Source: SLFT01 sp964493075
GTDB lineage: Bacteria; Hydrogenedentota; Hydrogenedentia; Hydrogenedentales; CAITNO01
Assembly: GCA_964493075.1 (NCBI GenBank)
Contig: CAZBNU010000061.1
Location: forward strand, 1-20,102
DNA length: 20,102 nucleotides
Reading direction: 5' to 3'
In this document: piece by piece, positions 6,556 through 14,648 of the stretch
Numbering within the stretch: position 1 is the stretch's first letter
Layout of the letters: every line of letters begins with the position of its first letter
Made by a program: the position numbers and the translations under genes
Notes under the pieces: model-generated
The model's input: only the letters and a program-made list of their open reading frames with translations
Database searches by the model: none
Told to the model about the DNA's origin: nothing

Positions 6556-8415
6556 ATGAAGTACATGCTTGTCATGCTTATTGCAATCGTTGTATTGGTC
6601 ACGGGTTGTGCGACGGTCAGTGGGCCGGAACAAACCCAAGCGCCGGTTCAGGAACAACCTGTCCCGGAACCGCCTGCACCGTTACTATTGGAACCGCCTG
6701 CCGCGGAGGCTATTGTGTTCCTGCCGCAGCCGCGGTTGGTGCAGTTTGAACCGGGGACGTATGTTGACGACAAACTTGTCCCTGAAAAAACCGTACAACC
6801 TGATGCCATTCCCCATGCGCAGGGATATATCCTTGCCATTACGGCGGAGAAAATTCTGCTGACGGGACACGATGCTGCCGGGTTGTTTTATGCGGAACAA
6901 ACCCTTAATCAAATCAAACGGCAGTTTGCCGACACGGGAAAACTGCCTGTGGTGCGTATTGAGGACTGGCCGGATTTCCCGAATCGCGGGGTGATGCTGG
7001 ATGTTGCGCGGGACAAGGTGCCTACTATGGAAACCCTGTTCGCCCATGTGGATATGTTTGCTTCGCTGAAATTCAACCAGTTGCAACTCTACACGGAACA
7101 CACCTTCGCCTATCCCGGCCATGAGGTGATCTGGCAGAATGCGTCGCCTATGACCGCCGAGGAAATACAGGCTCTTGACGCCTATTGCCGGGACCGTTTC
7201 ATCGAACTGGTGCCCAACCAAAATTCTTTCGGGCACATGCACCGTTGGCTGCAGCATGAAGCATACGAGCACTTGGGCGAGACCCCGACCAGTTCCGACT
7301 TATGCCCCACCAATCCGGGCAGCATTGAACTGCTTCGCAGCATGTACGACAGCCTGCTTCCCAACTTCTCCAGTAACAAGGTCAATGTCGGTTGTGATGA
7401 AACCTTCTCGCTGGGCAAAGGCGGCAGCAAGGCTGAGGTGGACCGTATCGGCAAGGGTCGTGTGTATCTGAACTTCCTGAAACAGATATACGACCTTGTC
7501 CAGGGACACGGCAAAACCATGCAATTCTGGGGCGATATTATTCTGGAATATCCGGAACTGATCCCGGCACTGCCCAAAAACATCATCGCCATGGAATGGG
7601 GTTATGAGGCCAACCATCCCTTCGCCAAACGCGGCCAGAAATTTGCCGAGTCCGGCATCCCCTTCTATGTATGCCCCGGCACGTCCAGTTGGAATTCGCT
7701 GCTCAGCCGCACGGATAACGCCCTGGAGAACCTTCGGCTTGCCGCGCAGAACGGTCTGGAAAACGGCGCTTCCGGCTATCTGATCACTGATTGGGGCGAC
7801 AGCGGCCACTGGCAGTTTGCGCCCATTTCCTTTGTGCCTTTCGCATGGGGCGCAGCAATTAGTTGGGCCTACGATGCCAATCAGAACCTCAATCTCGCCC
7901 ATGCCGCCGATGTCCATGTGTTTCAAGATTGCGCCGGTGTGATGTCACAGGCCGCCATGGACCTTGGCAGCGCCCATGCGCTCACCGGGGTGATACGGGG
8001 CAACTCAACGGTATACTATGGCCTGCTCATGCATGCACTGCAGGGCAACCCCTCAACGGGCTACCTTAAAGGTCTGACGATGGACGGTCTGAAAAATTGC
8101 CGCGCCCAACTCGAGGGCGCCCTTGCCCGTATGCAGAACGCGCAAATGAAACGTGAGGATGCCGACCTGATTCGCGCCGAATTTGCCATGAATACACGGA
8201 TGGCGTTGCTTGCCGTAAGTCTTGGCGAAGAACGCCTGAAAGCAGGCGGCGTAAGCACGTCCCAACTTCCGAAAGATGTGCGGACTTCTTTGGCGCAAGA
8301 ACTTAAAGACATTATCACCGAGTATAGTACACTATGGCTGGCGCGTAACCGTCCGGGAGGTCTTGCTGACAGTACAGCAAGACTGGAAGCGGTTGCGGCT
8401 CAATTAACGAGGTAA
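6556..8415 (+). CDS. GH20-type beta-N-acetylhexosaminidase lipoprotein
   Basis: A 619-residue protein. The chosen ATG has AAAGGAAA just upstream and opens a lipoprotein signal with lipobox LVTGC, so Cys18 is the predicted lipidated residue. A Pro/Glu-rich linker (about 24-50) leads to an N-terminal GH20 accessory region (about 55-135, with HDAAGLFYAEQTL). The barrel runs from about 140 to 450: DWPDFPNRGVMLD, FNQLQLYTEHTF, PNQNSFGHMHRW, and the catalytic pair Asp281-Glu282 in NVGCDETF, where most family members read HxGGDE. GH20 enzymes use the substrate acetamido group to cleave terminal GlcNAc or GalNAc. The C-terminal 170 residues look helical. It probably sits on the periplasmic or outer face and trims amino-sugar glycans. 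An earlier in-frame ATG at 6499 would bury the signal. Confidence 0.85.
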   Translation: MKYMLVMLIAIVVLVTGCATVSGPEQTQAPVQEQPVPEPPAPLLLEPPAAEAIVFLPQPRLVQFEPGTYVDDKLVPEKTVQPDAIPHAQGYILAITAEKILLTGHDAAGLFYAEQTLNQIKRQFADTGKLPVVRIEDWPDFPNRGVMLDVARDKVPTMETLFAHVDMFASLKFNQLQLYTEHTFAYPGHEVIWQNASPMTAEEIQALDAYCRDRFIELVPNQNSFGHMHRWLQHEAYEHLGETPTSSDLCPTNPGSIELLRSMYDSLLPNFSSNKVNVGCDETFSLGKGGSKAEVDRIGKGRVYLNFLKQIYDLVQGHGKTMQFWGDIILEYPELIPALPKNIIAMEWGYEANHPFAKRGQKFAESGIPFYVCPGTSSWNSLLSRTDNALENLRLAAQNGLENGASGYLITDWGDSGHWQFAPISFVPFAWGAAISWAYDANQNLNLAHAADVHVFQDCAGVMSQAAMDLGSAHALTGVIRGNSTVYYGLLMHALQGNPSTGYLKGLTMDGLKNCRAQLEGALARMQNAQMKREDADLIRAEFAMNTRMALLAVSLGEERLKAGGVSTSQLPKDVRTSLAQELKDIITEYSTLWLARNRPGGLADSTARLEAVAAQLTR

Positions 8416-8420
8416 TATGT

Positions 8421-8453
8421 AGCAGCGGGTGCTATGCCCGTTTTGCTGCTTTT
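8421..8453 (+). terminator. Hairpin between GH20 gene and trkA, possible weak terminator
   Basis: Outer arms AGCAGC (8421-8426) and GCTGCT (8445-8450) enclose an inner CGGG/CCCG stem (8426-8429 with 8437-8440) and a T-rich bulge, followed by TTT. It lies directly after the GH20 stop. The short T run makes full termination doubtful; it may only tune read-through into trkA. Confidence 0.35.
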
Positions 8454-8468
8454 GCAGGAGATAAGGCC

Positions 8469-9821
8469 ATGCACATATTTATTATGGGCGGCGGACGTGT
8501 AGGCTTCCATCTGGCGAAATTGCTGGCGGAAGAGGACTACGAAATAACCGTCATAGAAAATAACGCCGAACGTCAGGAGCAACTCGACCTGGCGTTGAAC
8601 GCCCGTGTCATTCAGGGTAACGGCGCCTCCCCTCTGCTGCTTCAATCATTGGGTGTTGACGACGCATTTTTGTTCATTGCCTGTGCTGGCGACGATGAAA
8701 CCAACCTGATCGCCGCTGCCGCCGCCAAAGCACTGGGTGCAAAAAAAGCCATTGCCCGCGTGGAGCAGCGTGTGTATACCGATGCGAATTTTATTTATGA
8801 AGGATTTCTGGGTGTAGATTTCATGCTGAGTCCCGATGCGTTGGTAGCCCAGGAAATAGCCAACTACATCATCTACCCCGGTGTACTGGCTGCGGAGGAT
8901 TTCGCACGGGGGCGTATTCAGTTGCGGCGCGTGCAGGTAGGCGCTGGCACCCGTGCCGCCGGACAGTTGCTCCGCGACACCGTACTGCCTGGAAGCGGCG
9001 TACTGGTCGGCATGGTGGAACGGCAACAAGAGACCCGCATCCCCCACGGCGACTTCAGAATATTGCCGGGAGACAAGGTCACGCTCATTGGAAAACGGGA
9101 TGCCATGACCGAAGCACTCCACGATTTTCAGGGCGAAGAACCGCGAATGCAGCGCATCGCCATCATGGGCGGCGGCAACATCGGCCACTGGATTGCCCAG
9201 TCCCTGGAAGGCAAGGTGGAATCGGTAAAACTATTTGAAGTTCGCCCCGACAAGGCACAACGCCTTGCCTCGAAATTTACGCACAAGAACATCAGTGTAG
9301 TGCTGCGCGACGCCACCTCCCGTGAATCGCTCGAACAGGAACATATTGATAATTTCGATATCTTCATCGCCACCACCGAAGACGACGAGCGCAACATTGT
9401 CGCCAGCGTGCTGGCCCGTGAGGTTGGCGTAAAAACCACCGCAGCAGTTATACATCATCCCGATTTTGCGCCACTAGTCACAAAACTAGGCATTGACATG
9501 ACGGTTACCCCCCGTAGCGCCGTTGCCAACAGCGTCATAAAAATTGTGCGTCAGCAGAGTGTCACCACGTCTACTATTCTGGGCGAGGGAGAGGTGGAAG
9601 TTATTGAATTCAATGTAGGCGACCAGTGCCCGGGACTTGGGAAACCGCTATGGGAAATCAGCAATGAACTGCCACGTAAAGCCATCATCGCCACTATCAT
9701 CCGGGGCGATAATGTATTTGTTCCAGGCGGCAAGGACACCATTGAGCAAGGCGATGCCGTGGTGCTGATTGCAGAAACTGAAGTGCGCGATAAAGCACAA
9801 AACTATCTGCAAGGCAAGTAG
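8469..9821 (+). CDS. trkA: Trk potassium uptake regulatory subunit TrkA
   Basis: A 450-residue peripheral protein with two RCK units in tandem, each an NAD(H)-binding Rossmann domain followed by a TrkA-C domain, the usual TrkA layout and length. GGGRVG (7-12) with Glu30 at the end of the second strand marks the first nucleotide site, and GGGNIG (234-239) the second. TrkA-C domains are at about 145-215 and 370-450 (LPGDKVTLIG; IEQGDAVVLIAE). It gates the TrkH channel in response to nucleotide binding. AGGAGATAAGG lies close upstream of the ATG. It is followed after 5 bp by trkH, so the two form an operon. Confidence 0.95.
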   Translation: MHIFIMGGGRVGFHLAKLLAEEDYEITVIENNAERQEQLDLALNARVIQGNGASPLLLQSLGVDDAFLFIACAGDDETNLIAAAAAKALGAKKAIARVEQRVYTDANFIYEGFLGVDFMLSPDALVAQEIANYIIYPGVLAAEDFARGRIQLRRVQVGAGTRAAGQLLRDTVLPGSGVLVGMVERQQETRIPHGDFRILPGDKVTLIGKRDAMTEALHDFQGEEPRMQRIAIMGGGNIGHWIAQSLEGKVESVKLFEVRPDKAQRLASKFTHKNISVVLRDATSRESLEQEHIDNFDIFIATTEDDERNIVASVLAREVGVKTTAAVIHHPDFAPLVTKLGIDMTVTPRSAVANSVIKIVRQQSVTTSTILGEGEVEVIEFNVGDQCPGLGKPLWEISNELPRKAIIATIIRGDNVFVPGGKDTIEQGDAVVLIAETEVRDKAQNYLQGK

Positions 9822-9826
9822 CACAG

Positions 9827-11317
9827 ATGAATTACCAATCTGTTATAAAGTATCTGGGCGTATTTAGTATGGCCACCTGCGTGTTGTACTTGCCCTCCGT
9901 CTTGTGGGCATTCTGGTTTAGGGAAACCGAAGTCATCAGCGCTTTTTTTCAAAGCACCCTTGTAATACTGTTTTTGGGCGGACTGATGATAGTGTTCGGC
10001 AGACGCGCCAACGGCAGGCTGTTCAACCGGGAAACGCTGGCGCTGGTAGGCGTGGGCTGGTTGCTGATTGCCGGTTACGGTGCGTTGCCTTATGTGTTCG
10101 CTGGGGAGTTGTCTTTTGTGGATGCCTACTTTGAATCCATGTCTGGATTCACCACCACAGGAGCCACAGTCATCACCGACATCGAGGCCTTTCCAAAAAG
10201 CCTGCTGTTCTGGCGCAGTTTCACCCATTGGCTGGGCGGCCTGGGCATCATCCTCCTGCTTATCATCGTGCTGCCCTTCCTGGGCGCTGGCGGCAAGATG
10301 CTCTATCGCTCCGAGGTGCCCGGCTTGGACAAGCAGGGGCTGCGCCCACGCATCAAAGACTCTGCGCTGATCCTGTTCAAAATCTACGCCGCACTAACCG
10401 TAATCATGACCCTACTGCTGATGTTCGCGGGCATGGATTTATACGAAGCGTTCTGCCACACCTTTGGCACCCTGGCCACCGGTGGATTCTCCACACGCAA
10501 TGCCAGCATCGCAGCCTATGACAGCATTGCCATCGAACTGATCATCATCCTGTTCATGACAATTGCCGGCACCAGTTTCGGCCTCCTCTATTGCATCTCC
10601 CGCAAAGAATGGCGCAAGGTGCTAGCCAATTCCGAATGGCGGCTCTACCTCATCATTATGGCGCTGTCCTCCGCGCTGATCACACTTAACCTCATCGGCG
10701 CACAGGGTGTCCTTATCGGCGAAGAAACCAACATGGAACCCATGCACACGCCCGGGTTCTTCGGTGCGGCACGCATGGCAATCTTCCAGGTGGTATCCAT
10801 CATGACCACCACCGGCTATTGCACGGAAGACTTTGATGCCTGGCCCTTCTTTTCACGTGCACTGCTGGTAGCGCTTATGTTCGTGGGAGGGTGCTCGGGT
10901 TCCACCGGCGGCGGGTTAAAAGTAATTCGTATTCTGGTGCTTGCGAAAATTGTGCGGCACCACCTGGATCGCACCTTTCAGCCCAAGCATTTGCGGGTGC
11001 TACGCATAGATGACACCATTATTGATGATGAACTGCAACGGTCTGTGCTTATCTATGTTCTGATTGTGATATTGGTTTTGGCGCTTAGCACCCTCTTCCT
11101 GTCCGGGCTGGGTCTGCCCGCAGAAACCGCCTTCACGGCTGTGGCCGCCACGGTGAACAATATCGGTCCCGGTCTGCAACTCGTAGGCGCAGTTGAAACC
11201 TACGCTTTTATCCCCGCCACGGGAAAAATCCTGCTTTCACTGCTTATGGCGATGGGCCGCCTTGAACTCTATGCCATCTGTGTACTCTTTGTCCCCGCTT
11301 TCTGGAAACGCACCTGA
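9827..11317 (+). CDS. trkH: Trk potassium uptake channel TrkH
   Basis: A 496-residue polytopic membrane protein of normal length. The four pore-loop filter segments of the TrkH/KtrB superfamily are all visible: TTTGAT (109-114), LATGGFS (216-222), TTTGYC (327-332 region) and NNIGPG (444-449). The segment GGCSGSTGGGLK (354-365), which forms the intramembrane gate, is also present. It imports K+ driven by ion gradients, with TrkA bound at the cytoplasmic face. It starts 5 bp after the trkA stop, with only a weak ribosome site, so coupling to trkA translation is likely. It converges on the ferritin-like gene with 23 bp between stops and no obvious terminator. Confidence 0.95.
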   Translation: MNYQSVIKYLGVFSMATCVLYLPSVLWAFWFRETEVISAFFQSTLVILFLGGLMIVFGRRANGRLFNRETLALVGVGWLLIAGYGALPYVFAGELSFVDAYFESMSGFTTTGATVITDIEAFPKSLLFWRSFTHWLGGLGIILLLIIVLPFLGAGGKMLYRSEVPGLDKQGLRPRIKDSALILFKIYAALTVIMTLLLMFAGMDLYEAFCHTFGTLATGGFSTRNASIAAYDSIAIELIIILFMTIAGTSFGLLYCISRKEWRKVLANSEWRLYLIIMALSSALITLNLIGAQGVLIGEETNMEPMHTPGFFGAARMAIFQVVSIMTTTGYCTEDFDAWPFFSRALLVALMFVGGCSGSTGGGLKVIRILVLAKIVRHHLDRTFQPKHLRVLRIDDTIIDDELQRSVLIYVLIVILVLALSTLFLSGLGLPAETAFTAVAATVNNIGPGLQLVGAVETYAFIPATGKILLSLLMAMGRLELYAICVLFVPAFWKRT

Positions 11318-11340
11318 ATCGCGTACCGTCGAACTTGCTG

Positions 11341-11808
11341 TTATTTACGGAACAATACTTTTTGCTTCTGCAGTATCACTTCCTGATGATTTCTGGTTTC
11401 CTTCGCCAACGCAAGCAAGACCTTGGGAATTATTGCCCTTGGTCTTTCTTCGAGTTTGGTAAAGACGCCATCAATCAGAAACCGTTCAATGTTTTCAGCA
11501 AGGGAAAAGGCCTGTTTCAAATCAACCTCACCGTTCAATGTAATGTCTCTTTTGTCGTATGCATAGTTGGTTGATTTTTTTATTGTTTCAGGGGACAACT
11601 GCATTTCGTCAATAAACAGCGTTTCAATGTCTTTCGCTGTTCGTAACTGCGCCAACGATTCTGCGTGATGTTGTTCTTCTTGCGCCAGTTTGGTCCAAAA
11701 CTCTTCGTACTCATCAAACATAATCGCAAAAGCTTCATAGAGTTGTTTAACAGCTATTTCCTGCCGGATCAACAGTTCCAGCGTAGGCTGCATTTTTTCT
11801 TGCATCAT
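11341..11808 (-). CDS. Rubrerythrin/ferritin-like diiron protein
   Basis: A 155-residue, almost entirely helical protein. Candidate iron ligands follow a ferritin-like spacing: Glu17, Glu45 and His48 in AQEEQHHAE, Glu105/Glu108 in AENIERF, and Glu137 and His141 in ETRNHQEV. It lacks the rubredoxin-like CxxC domain of classical rubrerythrin. Such proteins often act in peroxide or iron handling, but the reaction here is unknown. GGAG lies 5 bp before the ATG at 11808; a second ATG follows at 11805, and an in-frame ATG at 11841 lies upstream of that ribosome site. It has its own promoter and lies downstream of a second ferritin-like gene on the same strand. Confidence 0.72.
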   Translation of the reverse strand: MMQEKMQPTLELLIRQEIAVKQLYEAFAIMFDEYEEFWTKLAQEEQHHAESLAQLRTAKDIETLFIDEMQLSPETIKKSTNYAYDKRDITLNGEVDLKQAFSLAENIERFLIDGVFTKLEERPRAIIPKVLLALAKETRNHQEVILQKQKVLFRK

Positions 11809-11861
11809 CGTCACTCCAACCTTTAAGCAGCAAAGAACCACACTCCGCCACCCACTCCACT

Positions 11862-11890
11862 ATTATCCCCCTCTCCGCTGAAATAGTCAA
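11862..11890 (-). promoter_or_regulatory. Promoter of the rubrerythrin-like gene
   Basis: On the minus strand TTGACT (11890-11885) and GATAAT (11867-11862) are spaced by 17 bp, each five of six bases to consensus. Predicted start is near 11855, about 47 bp before the start codon. Confidence 0.65.
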
Positions 11891-11916
11891 GAAGGGCAGG
11901 CATCTAATGCAAATGA

Positions 11917-11945
11917 CGGGCAATCGCATCTCACACGATCGCCCG
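11917..11945 (-). terminator. Hairpin after the bacterioferritin-like gene
   Basis: Arms CGGGCAATCG (11917-11926) and CGATCGCCCG (11936-11945) pair over 10 bp with one G-U on the minus-strand RNA, around a 9-nt loop. It lies 23 bp beyond the stop of the bacterioferritin-like gene and before the next promoter. The following bases are only mildly T-rich, so strength is uncertain. Confidence 0.45.
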
Positions 11946-11968
11946 CACTTGCTTATCTTGCGTTTTCA

Positions 11969-12466
11969 TTATCTCCGTTCGAGCATCAGATCAAGGTCTT
12001 CCAGCAGTCCCTGCAGGTCTTCTTCGTGTTCCACTTCATCGTTAAGAATCTGAAGTGCCAGTTCATAGGTTACGGGATCTGCATCCTTCGTTGTTTTCAT
12101 CAGGGCATCGTACACCGTAATAGCACACTGCTCGCCTTTAATGTTCTGTTCCAGCAGGGTACGCACATAGGGGTCTTCGGGCGCGTCATACCCGCAATTG
12201 GTGTGATCGTACCAGGCTTTTGGGGTTAACACAGGGTCGCCGCCCAATTGAATGATGCGATTGGCTACCATGTCCGCATGCCGCATCTCATCTGCCGCAT
12301 GCTGAAGTAATTCCGCAATCACGCCGTCTTTCATGGGGCCTTTGGCAAGTTTTGCACCCAGCCAATACTGGTAATGGGCAAGCCATTCATCTGCGAACGC
12401 ACGATTTAACAACCCAATAAGCTCATCTACATCCATACCGACAATAGAGCGTCCTTTGGTTCCCAT
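11969..12466 (-). CDS. Bacterioferritin/Dps-like ferritin-family protein
   Basis: A 165-residue four-helix protein with a full set of candidate ferroxidase ligands: Glu27 in ADEWLAHYQYW, Glu60 and His63 in ADEMRHADM, Glu112 in GEQCAI, and Glu144 and His147 in NDEVEHEED. The DEMRHAD motif matches the bacterioferritin DEMKHAD segment, whose Met (here Met61) binds haem, so haem binding is possible. Such proteins oxidise and store iron or protect against peroxide. The ATG at 12466 has AGGAGAAG at good distance; an in-frame ATG at 12520 lies at the predicted transcription start and is less likely. It is divergent from glgA. Confidence 0.78.
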   Translation of the reverse strand: MGTKGRSIVGMDVDELIGLLNRAFADEWLAHYQYWLGAKLAKGPMKDGVIAELLQHAADEMRHADMVANRIIQLGGDPVLTPKAWYDHTNCGYDAPEDPYVRTLLEQNIKGEQCAITVYDALMKTTKDADPVTYELALQILNDEVEHEEDLQGLLEDLDLMLERR

Positions 12467-12528
12467 AAATTCTTCTCCTATATTGTTGCGACCTTTCTTC
12501 GTACCCACAAAAACAAACAACTCTTTTC

Positions 12529-12557
12529 ATTCTATCATAACCACATTTTTATGTCCA
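12529..12557 (-). promoter_or_regulatory. Promoter of the bacterioferritin-like gene
   Basis: On the minus strand TGGACA (12557-12552) is followed after 17 bp by TAGAAT (12534-12529), each five of six to consensus. Predicted start is near 12522, giving a leader of about 55 nt. No Fur-like box was recognised. Confidence 0.6.
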
Positions 12558-12649
12558 GCACGGTTCAAAGTCTTATAAACCCTTCCTGCAGCGTATCACG
12601 GAATCGGTGCGAATTCGAACTCGAAATGCAACTGAAACCCCAAAAGCGT

Positions 12650-12655
12650 TATAAT
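12650..12655 (+). promoter_or_regulatory. -10 element for the glgA-tsaE-aroA operon
   Basis: A perfect TATAAT lies 32 bp before the TTG start of glgA. At 17 bp upstream the hexamer TGCAAC is a poor -35, so an activator or a weak promoter is possible. Confidence 0.45.
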
Positions 12656-12687
12656 CCACCTTAATCAACGTAGAAAGGCTTTTTATT

Positions 12688-14154
12688 TTGGGAAAACCAT
12701 TACGAATATTATTTGTTACGTCGGAGATGACGCCCCTGGTGAGTACGGGCGGTCTGGCGGAAGTGGCGGCGGCGCTGCCCCGTGCCTTGCATGCACAGGG
12801 CCACGACGTGCGTGTTGCCATGCCCTGTTATCAGCAGATCGCCTTGGAACATCGCGGTGAACAATACTGCCTTTGCCAGGCCGACTACAGCGACCGCACG
12901 GTTCATGGCGCGTTGCGCCGGAGCGTGGTTCCCGGTACGGATATTCCGTTGTTTTTGGTGGAACATGAGGGGTATTTCGGACGTGAAGCGCCTTATGGCG
13001 TTGGCGCATACGAGTATGACGATAACGCGGAGCGCTTCTGTTTCTTTTGTCTGGCGCTACTCCACGCCATACCGCAAACCGGCTGGAAACCAGACGTTGT
13101 GCATTGTCACGACTGGCACACCGCGCCCATCCCCGCCCACCTGAAGACCCGATACAGCGAAGACCCCCGCTGGAGCAACGTAAAGACGCTGTTCACCATA
13201 CACAACCTCGCCTATCAGGGACGTTACGATGCTTCGTTGCTTGGCCGCACCGGTTTTTCTACGGAACTGTTTCATGCGAATGCACTGGAATATGAAGGCG
13301 ACATGAACCTGATGAAGGGGGCGCTTGTCTTCTCTGATAAACTGAATACGGTCAGCCCGCGCTATGCCCGGGAGATACAAACCATCGAATACGGCGCGGG
13401 TCTGCACGGCATGTTGAGTATGCGTCAGGAGGATTTGCACGGCATCCTGAACGGTGTGGACTATGGGATATGGAACCCTGCCACCGACAACCACATCGCG
13501 GCCAACTACGATGCTTCAAACATGTCAGGCAAGGCGGTCTGCAAGCAGTCCCTTCAGAAAATGTTCGGGTTACCGGAGTCTGATGTCCCTATTTTTGGCA
13601 TTGTCAGCCGGCTCCACTGGCAAAAAGGCATTGACCTGCTGGCAGACGCATTGCACGACCTCATGCAGCACGACTTGCAATTGGTGATCCTGGGCACAGG
13701 CGACCCGTCCATCGAAACGGCGCTTGGCAATGCCGCTGCCACATATCCCGATAAACTCGGCGTGTATATCGGCTTCGACAGTACCCGCTCTCATGCGGTG
13801 CAGGCAGGCAGTGATTTTTTCCTGATGCCGTCCCGTTATGAACCCTGCGGGCTGGGCCAACTTTATGCGATGGCCTACGGCACGATTCCCGTGGTACGGC
13901 GCACCGGTGGCCTGGTTGATACGGTAACCCCCTACCAACCCCTGTACCGGGACACAACCGGGGCCACAGGTATCTCCTTCCTGCCCATGACACATCAGGC
14001 GTTAACACGAAGTGCTGTGGTCGCACTGGATATCTACAGAAACAAACCTCTGCTAGAACAACTGCGGGCAAATGGCATGAAGCAGCAATACTCATGGAAC
14101 CGCGCCTGCAAAGACTACATTGCGCTGTACGAAGCACTCCTCAACAGGAACTAG
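12688..14154 (+). CDS. glgA: Glycogen/starch synthase (GT5 family)
   Basis: A 488-residue protein of normal GlgA length, transferring glucose from a nucleotide sugar to alpha-1,4-glucan. The start is TTG, with AGAAAGG 10 bp upstream; it is required because the first strand KPLRILFVTSEMTP begins at once. Two Rossmann domains are visible: the GT5 N-terminal domain (1-275, with HDWHTAP and TIHNLAYQGRYD) and the GT1-type C-terminal domain (about 295-460, with GIVSRLHWQKGIDLL and the donor-site SRYEPCGLGQLYAM followed by RRTGGL). The glycine loop reads STGGL (19-23) where many family members have KTGGL, whose Lys contacts ADP-glucose. It is the first gene of an operon with tsaE and aroA. Confidence 0.93.
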   Translation: MGKPLRILFVTSEMTPLVSTGGLAEVAAALPRALHAQGHDVRVAMPCYQQIALEHRGEQYCLCQADYSDRTVHGALRRSVVPGTDIPLFLVEHEGYFGREAPYGVGAYEYDDNAERFCFFCLALLHAIPQTGWKPDVVHCHDWHTAPIPAHLKTRYSEDPRWSNVKTLFTIHNLAYQGRYDASLLGRTGFSTELFHANALEYEGDMNLMKGALVFSDKLNTVSPRYAREIQTIEYGAGLHGMLSMRQEDLHGILNGVDYGIWNPATDNHIAANYDASNMSGKAVCKQSLQKMFGLPESDVPIFGIVSRLHWQKGIDLLADALHDLMQHDLQLVILGTGDPSIETALGNAAATYPDKLGVYIGFDSTRSHAVQAGSDFFLMPSRYEPCGLGQLYAMAYGTIPVVRRTGGLVDTVTPYQPLYRDTTGATGISFLPMTHQALTRSAVVALDIYRNKPLLEQLRANGMKQQYSWNRACKDYIALYEALLNRN

Positions 14155-14157
14155 ATC

Positions 14158-14643
14158 ATGGACAGTTTCGCCATCACAACGCACCGCTCGGAGGATACGG
14201 AATTGCTCGGCCAGGCGCTGGCAACCCTTTTGCCACCGGGGTCAGTGCTTGCCCTGTTCGGCGATCTCGCCACGGGGAAAACCTGCTTTACGCGGGGTAT
14301 GACGCGGCATTTTTCCGGTGATACCCCTGTGCACAGTCCGACCTTTACCCTGGTAAACGAATACGGGAACGAACAGGTGCTTTACCACATAGACCTGTAC
14401 CGCCTGAGAAGTGCCGGGGAACTGCTGACCCTGGGCTATGAGGATTTCATTGAGTCCAACGGCGTATGCGTCATCGAATGGGCGGACCGCGCCGTGGGAT
14501 TTCTGCCGACACGCCGCATGGACATTCATCTCGAACATGCAGGCGGCGATGCGCGTACACTGCGCTTTGAGAACCATGCCCTGTTGCCTGAAGGGTGGCA
14601 GCACCCCCTTGAAACGTATCTGAAAGAAAAAATCAAAGGATAA
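14158..14643 (+). CDS. tsaE: tRNA t6A37 synthesis ATPase TsaE
   Basis: A 161-residue protein of the usual length. Walker A reads GDLATGKT (35-42; most members GDLGAGKT), followed by the family motifs HSPTFTLVNEY (59-69), HIDLYRL (77-83) and EWADR (107-111). TsaE drives turnover of the TsaB-TsaD complex that places threonylcarbamoyl on A37 of ANN-decoding tRNAs. It starts 3 bp after glgA and stops 5 bp before aroA, so it is embedded in their operon; tsaB and tsaD are not nearby. A ribosome site is visible only weakly at the end of glgA (CAGGAA), suggesting coupled translation. Confidence 0.93.
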   Translation: MDSFAITTHRSEDTELLGQALATLLPPGSVLALFGDLATGKTCFTRGMTRHFSGDTPVHSPTFTLVNEYGNEQVLYHIDLYRLRSAGELLTLGYEDFIESNGVCVIEWADRAVGFLPTRRMDIHLEHAGGDARTLRFENHALLPEGWQHPLETYLKEKIKG

Positions 14644-14648
14644 CACCC

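Noticed and set aside
4947..6749. A single 600-residue reading frame running through the second N run
   Set aside because: The frame through N is meaningless; the part after the gap is out of frame with the real GH20 lipoprotein, so the gene was ended at the gap.
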